Positions 24,989 to 33,513 of a stretch of 64,000 nt of DNA are shown here, one piece after another. Numbering within the stretch: the stretch's first letter is position 1; every line of letters starts with the position of its first letter. The notes under the pieces were generated by a model, which was not told the origin of the DNA, did not search any database, and saw only the letters and a list, made by a program, of their open reading frames with translations. Both the position numbers and the translations under genes were made by a program. The stretch covers positions 14,096 to 78,095 of the forward strand of contig UQLW01000010.1 of assembly GCA_900542005.1 (NCBI GenBank), written 5' to 3'. The DNA comes from an uncultured Eubacteriales bacterium. Its GTDB lineage: Bacteria; Bacillota; Clostridia; Christensenellales; UMGS416.

Positions 24989-26308
24989 ATGAGCATGAAG
25001 GAAGAGCTGATTGCCAAGATTCAAAATAAGACGCTGCGGATGGGCGTGTGCGGCCTGGGCTATGTGGGTCTGCCCCTGGCGGTGGACAAGGCGAAGCACG
25101 GCTTTAAGACCGTAGGCTTCGACGTGCAGCAGAGCAAGGTGGACATGGTCAACGCGGGCGAGAACTATATCGGCGACGTGGTGGATTCGGATCTCAAGGA
25201 GCTGGTAGATTCCGGCATGCTGCGGGCCACCACGGACTTTTCCCAGATCTGCGACGTGGACTTTATTGCCATCTGCGTACCGACCCCGCTGGATGCGCAC
25301 CAGCAGCCGGACATCAGCTATGTGCGCGATTCAACGGTGGCCATCTCCAAGTATTTGAAGAAGGGTACCATGGTGGTGCTGGAATCCACCACCTATCCGG
25401 GTACCACCGAGGAGCTGCTTAAGCCCATCCTGGAGGAGGGCAGCGGCCTTACCTGCGGCGAGGATTTCTATCTGGGCTTTTCCCCGGAACGGGTCGATCC
25501 CGGTAACCAGATCTATAAGACCAGCAACACGCCCAAGGTAGTGGGCGCGATCGGGGCTGACGCCGCCGAGGTAATTTCCATGGTTTATTCGGCCATCCTG
25601 GATGGCGCGATCCATACCGTGTCCTCCCCGGCTGTGGCGGAGATGGAGAAAATCCTCGAGAATACCTACCGCAACATCAATATTGGCCTGGTCAATGAGC
25701 TGGCCATCCTGTGCAACCGTATGGGGATCAACATCTGGGAGGTCATCGACGCGGCCAAGACTAAGCCCTACGGCTTCCAGGCCTTCTACCCCGGCCCGGG
25801 GCTGGGCGGCCACTGCATCCCGCTGGATCCCTATTATCTGAGCTGGAAAGCCCGGGAGTACGGCTTCCACACCTCGATGATCGAGTCCTCCATGATGATC
25901 AACGACCGGATGCCGGAATATACCGTGGAGCGTGCGGGCAAGATCCTGAACCGCTACAAGAAGGCTTTGAACGGCAGCAAGGTGCTGGTGCTGGGCGTGG
26001 CCTATAAGCAGGACATCGACGACTACCGGGAGAGCCCGGCGATCCGTGTCATTGAGGAGTTTGAAAAGACCGGCGCCCAGGTCAGCTACTATGACCCCTT
26101 TGTGCCCAAGTACCGCCATAACGGACAGTGGCACGAGGGTCTCGCGGCCATTGATCCGGAAGTGATCGCCCAGTACGACCTGGTAGCCATCACCACCGCC
26201 CATACCACCGTAGACTATCCGATGGTGGCTGGCGCCGGCGTGCCGGTGTTTGATTGCAAGAACGTCATGAAAAACATCCAAAACCGCGAGAATATCGAGG
26301 TATTGTAA
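24989..26308 (+). CDS. wbpA: UDP-GlcNAc 6-dehydrogenase (WbpA-like)
   Basis: A 439-residue UDP-sugar 6-dehydrogenase that oxidises UDP-GlcNAc at C6 in two NAD-dependent steps to UDP-GlcNAcA. Seen: the NAD site MGVCGLGYVGLPLA, the VPTPLD and ESTTYPGTTEE segments, the catalytic Cys in GPGLGGHCIPLDPYYLSW, and a C-terminal domain with VLGVAYKQDIDDYRESPA. The WbpA/WbpO branch is preferred over UDP-glucose dehydrogenases because of length, the ESTTYPGTTEE motif and the neighbours. It is the first step of the ManNAc3NAcA pathway. Its stop overlaps the next start (TAATG). Confidence 0.88.
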   Translation: MSMKEELIAKIQNKTLRMGVCGLGYVGLPLAVDKAKHGFKTVGFDVQQSKVDMVNAGENYIGDVVDSDLKELVDSGMLRATTDFSQICDVDFIAICVPTPLDAHQQPDISYVRDSTVAISKYLKKGTMVVLESTTYPGTTEELLKPILEEGSGLTCGEDFYLGFSPERVDPGNQIYKTSNTPKVVGAIGADAAEVISMVYSAILDGAIHTVSSPAVAEMEKILENTYRNINIGLVNELAILCNRMGINIWEVIDAAKTKPYGFQAFYPGPGLGGHCIPLDPYYLSWKAREYGFHTSMIESSMMINDRMPEYTVERAGKILNRYKKALNGSKVLVLGVAYKQDIDDYRESPAIRVIEEFEKTGAQVSYYDPFVPKYRHNGQWHEGLAAIDPEVIAQYDLVAITTAHTTVDYPMVAGAGVPVFDCKNVMKNIQNRENIEVL

Positions 26309-27390
26309 TGAAAAAAATCTGCTCCGTGGTGGGGGCCCGTCCGCAGTTTATCAAGCTGGCGGTGGTTTCCCGGCAGCTGCGCAGGCGGTTTCACGAGGTC
26401 ATTATTCACACCGGACAGCATTATGATCCCAATATGTCCGACGTGTTCTTTGAAGAGATGGATATTCCTAAGCCGGACTATAACCTCGGCATTTCCGGCG
26501 GCACCCATGGCCAGATGACCGGCCAGATGCTGATGAAGATCGAGGAGGTTTTGCTGAAGGAGCAGCCCGATATGGTGCTGCTCTTCGGCGATACCAATTC
26601 CACCATGGCGGCCGCGCTGGCGGCGGTGAAGCTGCATATCCCCATCTGCCATGTGGAAGCGGGCAACCGCTTCGGCACGCTGGAAAGCCCGGAGGAGGTT
26701 AACCGCACTGTAACGGACCATGTGTCCACCATCAATTTACCCTGCACCCAGTCGAGCATGGAGTTCCTTCAGCGGGAGGGGCTGGGCCATACCGCCGCGG
26801 TGGTGGGCGATCCCATGTACGACGCCTTTTGTTATTATACCCAGCGGCTGGACGGGTCGGAGCTGAAGGAGATCACCGATTTTGACGGCTGCCCGGTAAG
26901 CCTTCCGGAGGATTTTTATTACATGACCTGCCACCGGCAGGAGAATACCGATACAGACGAGAAATTACGAGAAATCCTCTCGGCGATGAACAGCCTGGAC
27001 GCGCCGGCCGTGTATCCGGTGCACCCCAGAAACCATGCCCGGGCGCGGCGGCTTTGCCAGGAGGCAGGTTTCCGTAATATTATGCTGACCCTCCCCGTGG
27101 GCTATCAGAGCTCCATCTCCCTGGTAAACCGCGCCAAGAAGATCGTCACCGATTCCGGCGGCGTGCAGCGCGAGGCTTTCTTTGCAAAAAAGCCCTGTGT
27201 GACGGTGCTGGACTTCGTGGTGTGGCCGGAAACCATGGCCAATGGCTGCAACCAGCTGGCCAAGCCGGACAAAGAGGACATCCTGGCCAAGCTGGCCGCG
27301 CCCATCGCCTTTGATCCAGCGTATCAGCCCTTTGGCGATGGCCACTCAGCGGAACGGATCGTGGAGAAGATCCAGGAGTATCTTGCATGA
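26308..27390 (+). CDS. wbpI: UDP-N-acetylglucosamine 2-epimerase family enzyme (WbpI/WecB-like)
   Basis: A 360-residue hydrolysing-type 2-epimerase with a GT-B-like fold. Seen: KICSVVGARPQFIKLAVV, HTGQHYD, HVEAGNR, SPEEVNRTVTDH, and the C-terminal DSGGVQREAFFAKKPCVTVL, which binds the UDP. In this setting it should invert C2 of UDP-GlcNAc3NAcA to give UDP-ManNAc3NAcA, the final step (WbpI role). Conversion of UDP-GlcNAc to UDP-ManNAc (WecB) is the alternative, but the other four enzymes argue for WbpI. The start at 26308 overlaps the wbpA stop by one base. Its own stop overlaps the next gene (ATGA). Confidence 0.85.
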   Translation: MKKICSVVGARPQFIKLAVVSRQLRRRFHEVIIHTGQHYDPNMSDVFFEEMDIPKPDYNLGISGGTHGQMTGQMLMKIEEVLLKEQPDMVLLFGDTNSTMAAALAAVKLHIPICHVEAGNRFGTLESPEEVNRTVTDHVSTINLPCTQSSMEFLQREGLGHTAAVVGDPMYDAFCYYTQRLDGSELKEITDFDGCPVSLPEDFYYMTCHRQENTDTDEKLREILSAMNSLDAPAVYPVHPRNHARARRLCQEAGFRNIMLTLPVGYQSSISLVNRAKKIVTDSGGVQREAFFAKKPCVTVLDFVVWPETMANGCNQLAKPDKEDILAKLAAPIAFDPAYQPFGDGHSAERIVEKIQEYLA

Positions 27391-28493
27391 CAAAAGTATG
27401 CCATATTACCTGTGTGCATTCTAAAGAGGATGTGCGGATTTTTTGGAAGGAGTGCTGTTCTCTAGCTCAGGCAGGGTATGACGTTTCGCTGGTACAGCAG
27501 GGTGAAAGCTATGAAAAGAATGGAGTCCATATTATGGGCTTCGGTGCGATTGCATCTAACCGGGTTCGGCGGATGCTGCAAACGGCGCGGCAAGCATACA
27601 AAAAAGCTATAGAGCTGGATGCGGATATTTATCATCTGCACGACCCGGAGCTTCTGCCTTATGCTACGAGGCTAAAGCGTAAGGGCAAAAAGGTTATCTT
27701 TGACAGCCATGAGCATACAGCCGAGTCAATACTGGAGAAGGAATATCTGCCTTCTTCCATAAGGCGCCTGATCTATAAAGCCTTTGTAGCCTATCAGTCG
27801 TATGTTTGCCGGAGGCTGGATGGGATTATATCGGTAACGCCTAACATTGTCGAATTTTTTCGGAGGATCAATCCCAGAACGGTTCAAATAGCCAATTACC
27901 CGATATATCAGGAGGACATTCAGTATCCAAACTTTCAGGAGCGCAAAATCGTCTTTGCCGGGGGTATTTCTAAACAATGGAACCATCATACGATTATTCA
28001 AGCGCTGGAGAAGCTACCAGATAGTCATTATTGCCTCTGCGGAATAGCAGATTCGGGATATATGCAGCAGCTGGAAGCGCTACCAGGCTGGAAGCAGGTG
28101 GATTACCTTGGGAAGATCCCTCATCAAGAGGTCGCCGGGAAGATGGCGGGCTGTTCTGTTGGTATGGCGCTGCTTTCGCCTGGCCGTAATACAGACTGGC
28201 AGAATGGGACCATTGGCAATACTAAAATCTTTGAGGAAATGATGGCAGCCCTTCCAGTAATATGTACGGATTTTGTGCTGTGGAAGGATTTTGTAGAGCG
28301 CTATGCATGCGGATTTTGTATAAATCCTGAGGACGTCGACGCTATTGCTGAAAAGGTACAATATTTGCTGGATCATCCTCAAGAGGCAAAGAGGATGGGG
28401 GAAAACGGTCGAAATGCAGTACGGGAATCGTTTAACTGGGGGAAGGAAGAGAGCAAACTATTTGCTTTTTATGAAGATATCCTGAAGAATTGA
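27387..28493 (+). CDS. GT4 family glycosyltransferase
   Basis: A 368-residue GT-B glycosyltransferase. The N-terminal domain shows VCHITCVHSKEDVRIFWKEC and DIYHLHDPELLPYATRLKRK (the HxHDPE motif common in the GT4 group acting on lipid-linked sugars), followed by IFDSHEHTAE. The donor domain shows VFAGGISKQWNHHTIIQALE, YLGKIPHQEVAGKM and NTKIFEEMMAALPVICTDF with the conserved Glu-containing loop. Donor and acceptor are unknown; ManNAc3NAcA transfer is possible. It overlaps the epimerase by four bases. Base composition is lower in GC than the enzymes either side, pointing to a different origin. Confidence 0.8.
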   Translation: MTKVCHITCVHSKEDVRIFWKECCSLAQAGYDVSLVQQGESYEKNGVHIMGFGAIASNRVRRMLQTARQAYKKAIELDADIYHLHDPELLPYATRLKRKGKKVIFDSHEHTAESILEKEYLPSSIRRLIYKAFVAYQSYVCRRLDGIISVTPNIVEFFRRINPRTVQIANYPIYQEDIQYPNFQERKIVFAGGISKQWNHHTIIQALEKLPDSHYCLCGIADSGYMQQLEALPGWKQVDYLGKIPHQEVAGKMAGCSVGMALLSPGRNTDWQNGTIGNTKIFEEMMAALPVICTDFVLWKDFVERYACGFCINPEDVDAIAEKVQYLLDHPQEAKRMGENGRNAVRESFNWGKEESKLFAFYEDILKN

Positions 28494-28505
28494 GGAGAAA
28501 ATGAG

Positions 28506-29600
28506 ATGAAGTACGCGTTGATCGGCTGCGGCCGCATATCTACCAACCATATTAAAGCGGCGGTCGCTAACCATTTGGAAATTGTGGCAGTCTGCGACGT
28601 TGTGCCGGAGCATATGGAGGCAGTGCTGGCAAAGCATGGCCTGGAGCGGGATGGCTCCATCCACCGGTATACCGACTATAAGGAAATGCTGGAGAAGGAG
28701 AAGCCGGTTTTTGTAGCAATTGCAACCGAGAGCGGGCTTCATGCGGAAATTGCCCTGTATTGCATCGAGCATGGCGTGCATGTCATCATTGAAAAGCCCA
28801 TGGCCATGAGCATGGCCGACGCCGACCGCATTGTAGCGCTGGCAGAGGAAAAGCAGGTGAAAGTCTGCGCCTGCCACCAGAACCGGTTCAATCTGTCGGT
28901 ACAGGAAATGCGGCGTGCGCTGGAATCTGGCCGCTTTGGCCGCTTATCCCATGGATCCATTCATGTGCGGTGGAATCGGAATAAGGACTACTATACCCAG
29001 GCGCCCTGGCGCGGCACCTGGGCCCAGGATGGCGGCTGCCTGATGAACCAATGCATCCACGGGATCGATCTGCTGCGCTGGATGATGGGCGACGAGGTAG
29101 ACGAGGTCTACGCGCAGACGGCCCAGCAGTTCCATGACTATTTGGAGTGCGAGGATGTGGGGATGGCCGTAGTCAAGTTTAAAAACGGCGCAATCGGCAC
29201 CATCGAAGGTACGACCAACGTCTATCCCAAAAACCTGGAGGAGACGCTCTACCTATTTGGGCAAAACGGCACGGTAAAGCTGGGCGGTAAATCCTGCAAT
29301 GCTATCGACGTATGGGAGATGCAGGATGAAACCGAACATGATACACAGCTGAAGCAGGGCTTCTTCGAGCACACGGAAAACGTCTATGGCAATGGTCATA
29401 CTTCGGTTTATGCCGATATGATTGAAGCGATTGAGCAAGACCGGCCGCCTTATATAGATGGCAAGGCAGGACGGCGTGCGCTGGAGATGGTGCTGGCGAT
29501 TTATCAGTCAGCGGCGACGGGCAAACCGGTTAAGCTGCCATTGAAGGACGTTTCTTCGACGGATTTTGTAGGAAGGTTTGGCATCAGCCCCACTCGATAG
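28506..29600 (+). CDS. wbpB: UDP-GlcNAcA 3-dehydrogenase (WbpB-like, Gfo/Idh/MocA family)
   Basis: A 364-residue NAD-dependent oxidoreductase. Seen: the Rossmann motif ALIGCGRISTNH, EKPMAMSMADAD with the catalytic Lys, and VCACHQNRFN, typical of WbpB, then GGCLMNQCIHGIDLLRWMMG. It oxidises C3 of UDP-GlcNAcA to the 3-keto sugar that WbpE aminates, usually coupled through 2-oxoglutarate. Its separation from wbpA by a glycosyltransferase is the only break in the pathway order. GAGGAG precedes the ATG. GC-rich like the other pathway enzymes. Confidence 0.87.
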   Translation: MKYALIGCGRISTNHIKAAVANHLEIVAVCDVVPEHMEAVLAKHGLERDGSIHRYTDYKEMLEKEKPVFVAIATESGLHAEIALYCIEHGVHVIIEKPMAMSMADADRIVALAEEKQVKVCACHQNRFNLSVQEMRRALESGRFGRLSHGSIHVRWNRNKDYYTQAPWRGTWAQDGGCLMNQCIHGIDLLRWMMGDEVDEVYAQTAQQFHDYLECEDVGMAVVKFKNGAIGTIEGTTNVYPKNLEETLYLFGQNGTVKLGGKSCNAIDVWEMQDETEHDTQLKQGFFEHTENVYGNGHTSVYADMIEAIEQDRPPYIDGKAGRRALEMVLAIYQSAATGKPVKLPLKDVSSTDFVGRFGISPTR

Positions 29601-29603
29601 GCG

Positions 29604-30995
29604 ATGGATGTAATGGCAAAAATGGAAATTTGTACTCAGCGTATTTTATACCGCATCCGGACGAGCAGGATGATTAAGGCTATTAAAGCGTCACGACCGG
29701 TTCAGCGGTGCCGTGAATTCGGTGCATTCTGCAATACAAATCGATATCTGCTGCAAATCGCATTGATCATTTTGTATCGGTTGTGTCTGGATTTTGTATA
29801 TATAAAGGAAATATCCCCTCTATACAGTTATGCGGGCTTTACAGTCGACTTGAATCCATTGTGGTATTTATGCACCCTGTTGACGGTAGCTATTTTTTCG
29901 CCCTTCTTGGCAGCTTTGCTGGAAAAGCAAGCTCCATCGGCAGCTATGATAACTTTTATTAGTTTATTGTATTTTATACCGCTTACATCCTACTGCGGCT
30001 GCAGACAGGGAAATATATTGTTTTTTATAATTGGAATTTGTTATTGGGCTATTCTTCTTTTGCTTGAATTTCGATTGCCCATATTATATATAAAGCGACC
30101 ATCCTATCGCCATGCCAGTGCATTTTTTGCTGTTTTAACAATTCTTTCCGCACTATTTGTACTATATATATCAGGCCGGTATGCCGGCTTCCGTATTACG
30201 TTAAACCTAACAAATGTTTATGGAATTCGAGCTGAGGCTGCTGACTATAATATACCTGGTATATTTTCATATATTTTATCGGGGATGCCTATTCTGCTAT
30301 CCTTTTTGTTGCTGTATTGGCTACAACGAAGAAAATATTTGGTTGTCGGCGGCCTGTGCATCGTTTTTCTGCTCCTATTTTCTATCAGTGCGCAAAAGTC
30401 TACGTTCTTTTTACTCCTTCTTATCCTGGCCGGATATTTTTTCTATCGGAAATGGATGCTAAGATGGGCGCCTGCGCTGTTGATTCTAATGGTTATTGGC
30501 TCTGTTCTAATTAAAGAGCTGTTTGGTTCATTATGGATTATGTCTATGTTTATTAGACGAGTAATGTATCTGCCTGTTCAAATAAGTGAAGCGTATATGG
30601 AATTCTTCCAAAATCAGCCGTTGAATCTATTCCGATATGGGATTATGGGAAAGTTGTCCTTTGATGGAATTTATTCTAGCGGGGTGCCTTATATTATCGG
30701 CGAATATATGGGCAGCGCGGGTACGTCGTGTAACAATGGCCTTTTAGGCGATGTATTTGCAAATTTGCCCACGATTATGGGATTGTTTATTTTGCCTTTG
30801 ATTTTAGTTCTATGCTTCCGTTTGATGAATGCTGTTACTTATCAGCATGAACCTAAGGTAACGATAGCACTGTGTATATATTTTGCTAATTCTTTTATCA
30901 ATTGTTCTTGGAGTGTCGCATTGTTATCTCACGGATTTTTAATCGCCTGCCTGATGCTTTACTTTTTCCCCAAAAAGGAGATACAGACGTCATGA
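29604..30995 (+). CDS. Polytopic membrane protein, probable polysaccharide polymerase (Wzy-like)
   Basis: A 463-residue protein with about 11 predicted membrane helices and very AT-rich DNA. Wzy proteins share little sequence, so the call rests on topology, a large loop in the C-terminal half (about residues 330-380, SEAYMEFFQNQPLNLFRYG), the island setting and the adjacent Wzz-like and flippase genes. Wzy joins repeat units made on undecaprenyl phosphate at the outer face of the membrane. The first 45 residues are basic and soluble. The start is weakly supported: ATG at 29604 is 4 bases after the wbpB stop with a poor ribosome site. Its stop overlaps the next start (ATGA). Confidence 0.65.
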   Translation: MDVMAKMEICTQRILYRIRTSRMIKAIKASRPVQRCREFGAFCNTNRYLLQIALIILYRLCLDFVYIKEISPLYSYAGFTVDLNPLWYLCTLLTVAIFSPFLAALLEKQAPSAAMITFISLLYFIPLTSYCGCRQGNILFFIIGICYWAILLLLEFRLPILYIKRPSYRHASAFFAVLTILSALFVLYISGRYAGFRITLNLTNVYGIRAEAADYNIPGIFSYILSGMPILLSFLLLYWLQRRKYLVVGGLCIVFLLLFSISAQKSTFFLLLLILAGYFFYRKWMLRWAPALLILMVIGSVLIKELFGSLWIMSMFIRRVMYLPVQISEAYMEFFQNQPLNLFRYGIMGKLSFDGIYSSGVPYIIGEYMGSAGTSCNNGLLGDVFANLPTIMGLFILPLILVLCFRLMNAVTYQHEPKVTIALCIYFANSFINCSWSVALLSHGFLIACLMLYFFPKKEIQTS

Positions 30996-31948
30996 AAAAC
31001 CAGCTGATTACTTTTCAAACCCTGTGCAATGCTGTTAAGCACCAATATAAAATTTGGCTGCTTACAATCTTAGTTTTTACTGTAATTGGGGCGGGCGCAG
31101 GCTTTTTATACGCAAGCCGTGGATCCTCCAGCCAGGCGGGTGGAGCTCAGCCCTTAGAAGGGGTAGCAATATCCCAAGTGCCATATAACGAAGAATACTA
31201 TTTTACTATGCTGAACGCTATAGAAGAATATGCTGCGGACTGCTCGCGGTATTTGAATCAGCTCTTGGAAGAGGGTAGCTTAACGGAAGAACAGATTAAG
31301 TCGCTGAAGGGTTATTCGGAAGCTTTGGTAGATTATCAAAAAATGCAGATAATACCGCTAAAGGAGATGTTAGCCTCGTCTGCACGGATTTTTGTACCGG
31401 ATGAATTTCAAAGCGTTTTAATTGAGAAGTATGAAGATAAACTTATAAATGCACGTTGGTGGTTTGAATCCACGAAATTAGCGGCTGAATTGGCGAAATC
31501 TATAGAAGCACCACGGGTGGATAATGAATCTGCAATGAAGTCTTATGCTGATATTTTAGATCAGGCCTCTCAGCATAGCTTATGGGAAGTAGAAATTCAA
31601 AGTTTGGAAACGAAGCTTAACCTGTTAAAAAATGATTCGGCTCAGGTACATGCTGATGGAGCTATAGCTGAAAATACATTGGATGCGGCAGTTCAATCGC
31701 TTCAAAGCATAGTGAATGGCATCAACCATACGGTTAATGATATTGCGGAAAAGAATCATTTAGAGATTACTATGGATCAGTCTAGCGAAGGGCTTATTAC
31801 TTCAATACGGCATACTCACGCGGCATCCTCCACTAGAGAATCCTTTTTCATTATGGTGATTTTCTGCCTGCTGGTGGGCATCTGCTGCGGATTCTTTTTG
31901 GCTGTATACCGGGAATGCCGCGCGCAAAGCGCCTGTGACAGAGAGTAA
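30992..31948 (+). CDS. Wzz-like chain-length / polysaccharide co-polymerase protein
   Basis: A 318-residue protein with one membrane helix near each end (about residues 20-40 and 282-302) and a long helical, coiled-coil-prone region outside the membrane. This is the layout of Wzz-type co-polymerases that set chain length for Wzy. The usual proline-rich motif next to the second helix is absent, and no BY-kinase domain or partner is present. GGAGATACAGACGTC before 30992 supports this ATG. It overlaps the polymerase gene by four bases and the flippase start by 14. Confidence 0.6.
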   Translation: MKNQLITFQTLCNAVKHQYKIWLLTILVFTVIGAGAGFLYASRGSSSQAGGAQPLEGVAISQVPYNEEYYFTMLNAIEEYAADCSRYLNQLLEEGSLTEEQIKSLKGYSEALVDYQKMQIIPLKEMLASSARIFVPDEFQSVLIEKYEDKLINARWWFESTKLAAELAKSIEAPRVDNESAMKSYADILDQASQHSLWEVEIQSLETKLNLLKNDSAQVHADGAIAENTLDAAVQSLQSIVNGINHTVNDIAEKNHLEITMDQSSEGLITSIRHTHAASSTRESFFIMVIFCLLVGICCGFFLAVYRECRAQSACDRE

Positions 31949-33482
31949 ATCATCGAAAAGACGAAGAATCCTGGGAGGGCCTTCCTATTTGAAACAAAAC
32001 AAATTACTTCGCGTATTTACATCCATTACTGGGGTGATTATCCTATCTAAGCTACTGGGGTTCGTCAGACAGATGATTACTGCCAGTGTGTTTGGCGCCA
32101 CAATAGAAACGGATGTTATTAGTCTTTCGGAAGGCCTGATTGGCAACATTAAATATGTTCTGGTGCAAACACTGCTGACCTCTTTTGTGGCCATTTATCT
32201 TCATATTCGGGAGGAAGATCCTCGGAACGCCCGCCGTTTCGGCGTGGATGTCGGTAAAGCTTTTTCCCTTGTTGCGATGGTCATAATTGGTGTAGTGTTG
32301 ATATTTGCACAACAAATTGCAAAATTAATTGCGCCATCGTACTCTGCAGAGCATACTGCACAACTAGCTACATATCTGCGGATTTATGCGCCTGTCCTCA
32401 TACTATTTGTTTGGATGTCTGTTTTTCATGCTTTGCTCAACGCGAATCAACGGTTTATTCCTGGCGAATTGGAGGGCATGAATCAAAGCATTATTCTGAT
32501 CATTTTTATTCTGGCGCTCCAATCATTTTTAGGCGTACAGGTGCTGGTGGCTGCATTTTGGGCCTATGTCATATGGAATACAGTATTTCTTGGTTTTTTG
32601 TCGAAACCCTATTGGGAAAAATCTAGCGGAAATCCCTTTCGGAATCCTGCAATTAAAAGATTGCTACGGATGACAACGCCCTTGTTATTGGGATATTCAA
32701 TGGTTTATATTAATCAGCAGGTAGATAAAATATTGGTTTCGGGCGAAGCAGCAGGCACTGTGACAGCACTAGGATATGCGGCAGTATTGTCAAATCTTGT
32801 CAGTACGTTAATTGCGTCGTTTTGCTCCATCTTGTTTACCTACATTACGATGCATATTTCAAAAAACGATGACGAAGTTGCAGCGAACATGGTGACGCGA
32901 TCGGCGACAATGCTTATGATGATATTCTTGCCCATTAGCATCTTGACCATTATTTGCTCAGAAGATATTGTATCGATCGCCTTTGGACGGGGTGCTTTTA
33001 CTTCGGAAAGCGTTAGTATTGCTGCCTCGGCTTTATGCGGGTATGCGCTTATGTTTGTTCCTTTGGTTCTGCGGGAGTTGTTTAGCCGCTTTCAATATGG
33101 GTATCAGAATTCAAAAATTCCTATGATTAACAGCACGATAGGAATTGTATTCAATATTGTGTTAAGTATCGTATTGTGTCCGCGATTTGGCGTGTTTGGC
33201 GTAACCTTTGCCAGTAGTGTGTCAGTATTGATATGCGGCGCCCTGAACACGTTTTCATCAAAGCGGAATAATGCTTACCTCTCAATGAAGCCATTACTGC
33301 GTTGCTTACCTTGGTTGTGTGTAGGTGGGACTGCCTGTGTAGCCGCAGCAATGTGGAGCTTGCATATAGTTACTATGGATTCAGCTTTACTTCGATTTGC
33401 CGTTGCTACGCTATGTGGGGGCGGTGCATATCTAATAATCGTTTCTCCCTATATATATCGCATCATAAAAAAGCGAACTTAG
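31935..33482 (+). CDS. MurJ/MATE-type lipid-linked oligosaccharide flippase
   Basis: Up to 515 residues and about 14 membrane helices. The start of the membrane domain, TGVIILSKLLGFVRQMITASVFGATIETDV, is the MviN/MurJ signature, and later parts (YINQQVDKILVS; VPLVLRELFSRFQYG) also fit. MurJ moves lipid II across the membrane; family members in polysaccharide islands are thought to replace Wzx for the repeat unit. It is the only exporter in the island. The start is unsure: GTG at 31935 lies inside the previous gene, and TTG at 31989, after GGGAGGG, would give 497 residues. Confidence 0.8.
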   Translation: MTESKSSKRRRILGGPSYLKQNKLLRVFTSITGVIILSKLLGFVRQMITASVFGATIETDVISLSEGLIGNIKYVLVQTLLTSFVAIYLHIREEDPRNARRFGVDVGKAFSLVAMVIIGVVLIFAQQIAKLIAPSYSAEHTAQLATYLRIYAPVLILFVWMSVFHALLNANQRFIPGELEGMNQSIILIIFILALQSFLGVQVLVAAFWAYVIWNTVFLGFLSKPYWEKSSGNPFRNPAIKRLLRMTTPLLLGYSMVYINQQVDKILVSGEAAGTVTALGYAAVLSNLVSTLIASFCSILFTYITMHISKNDDEVAANMVTRSATMLMMIFLPISILTIICSEDIVSIAFGRGAFTSESVSIAASALCGYALMFVPLVLRELFSRFQYGYQNSKIPMINSTIGIVFNIVLSIVLCPRFGVFGVTFASSVSVLICGALNTFSSKRNNAYLSMKPLLRCLPWLCVGGTACVAAAMWSLHIVTMDSALLRFAVATLCGGGAYLIIVSPYIYRIIKKRT

Positions 33483-33513
33483 CGGAATTAACCTTTGATC
33501 AAGGAGGCATTTC

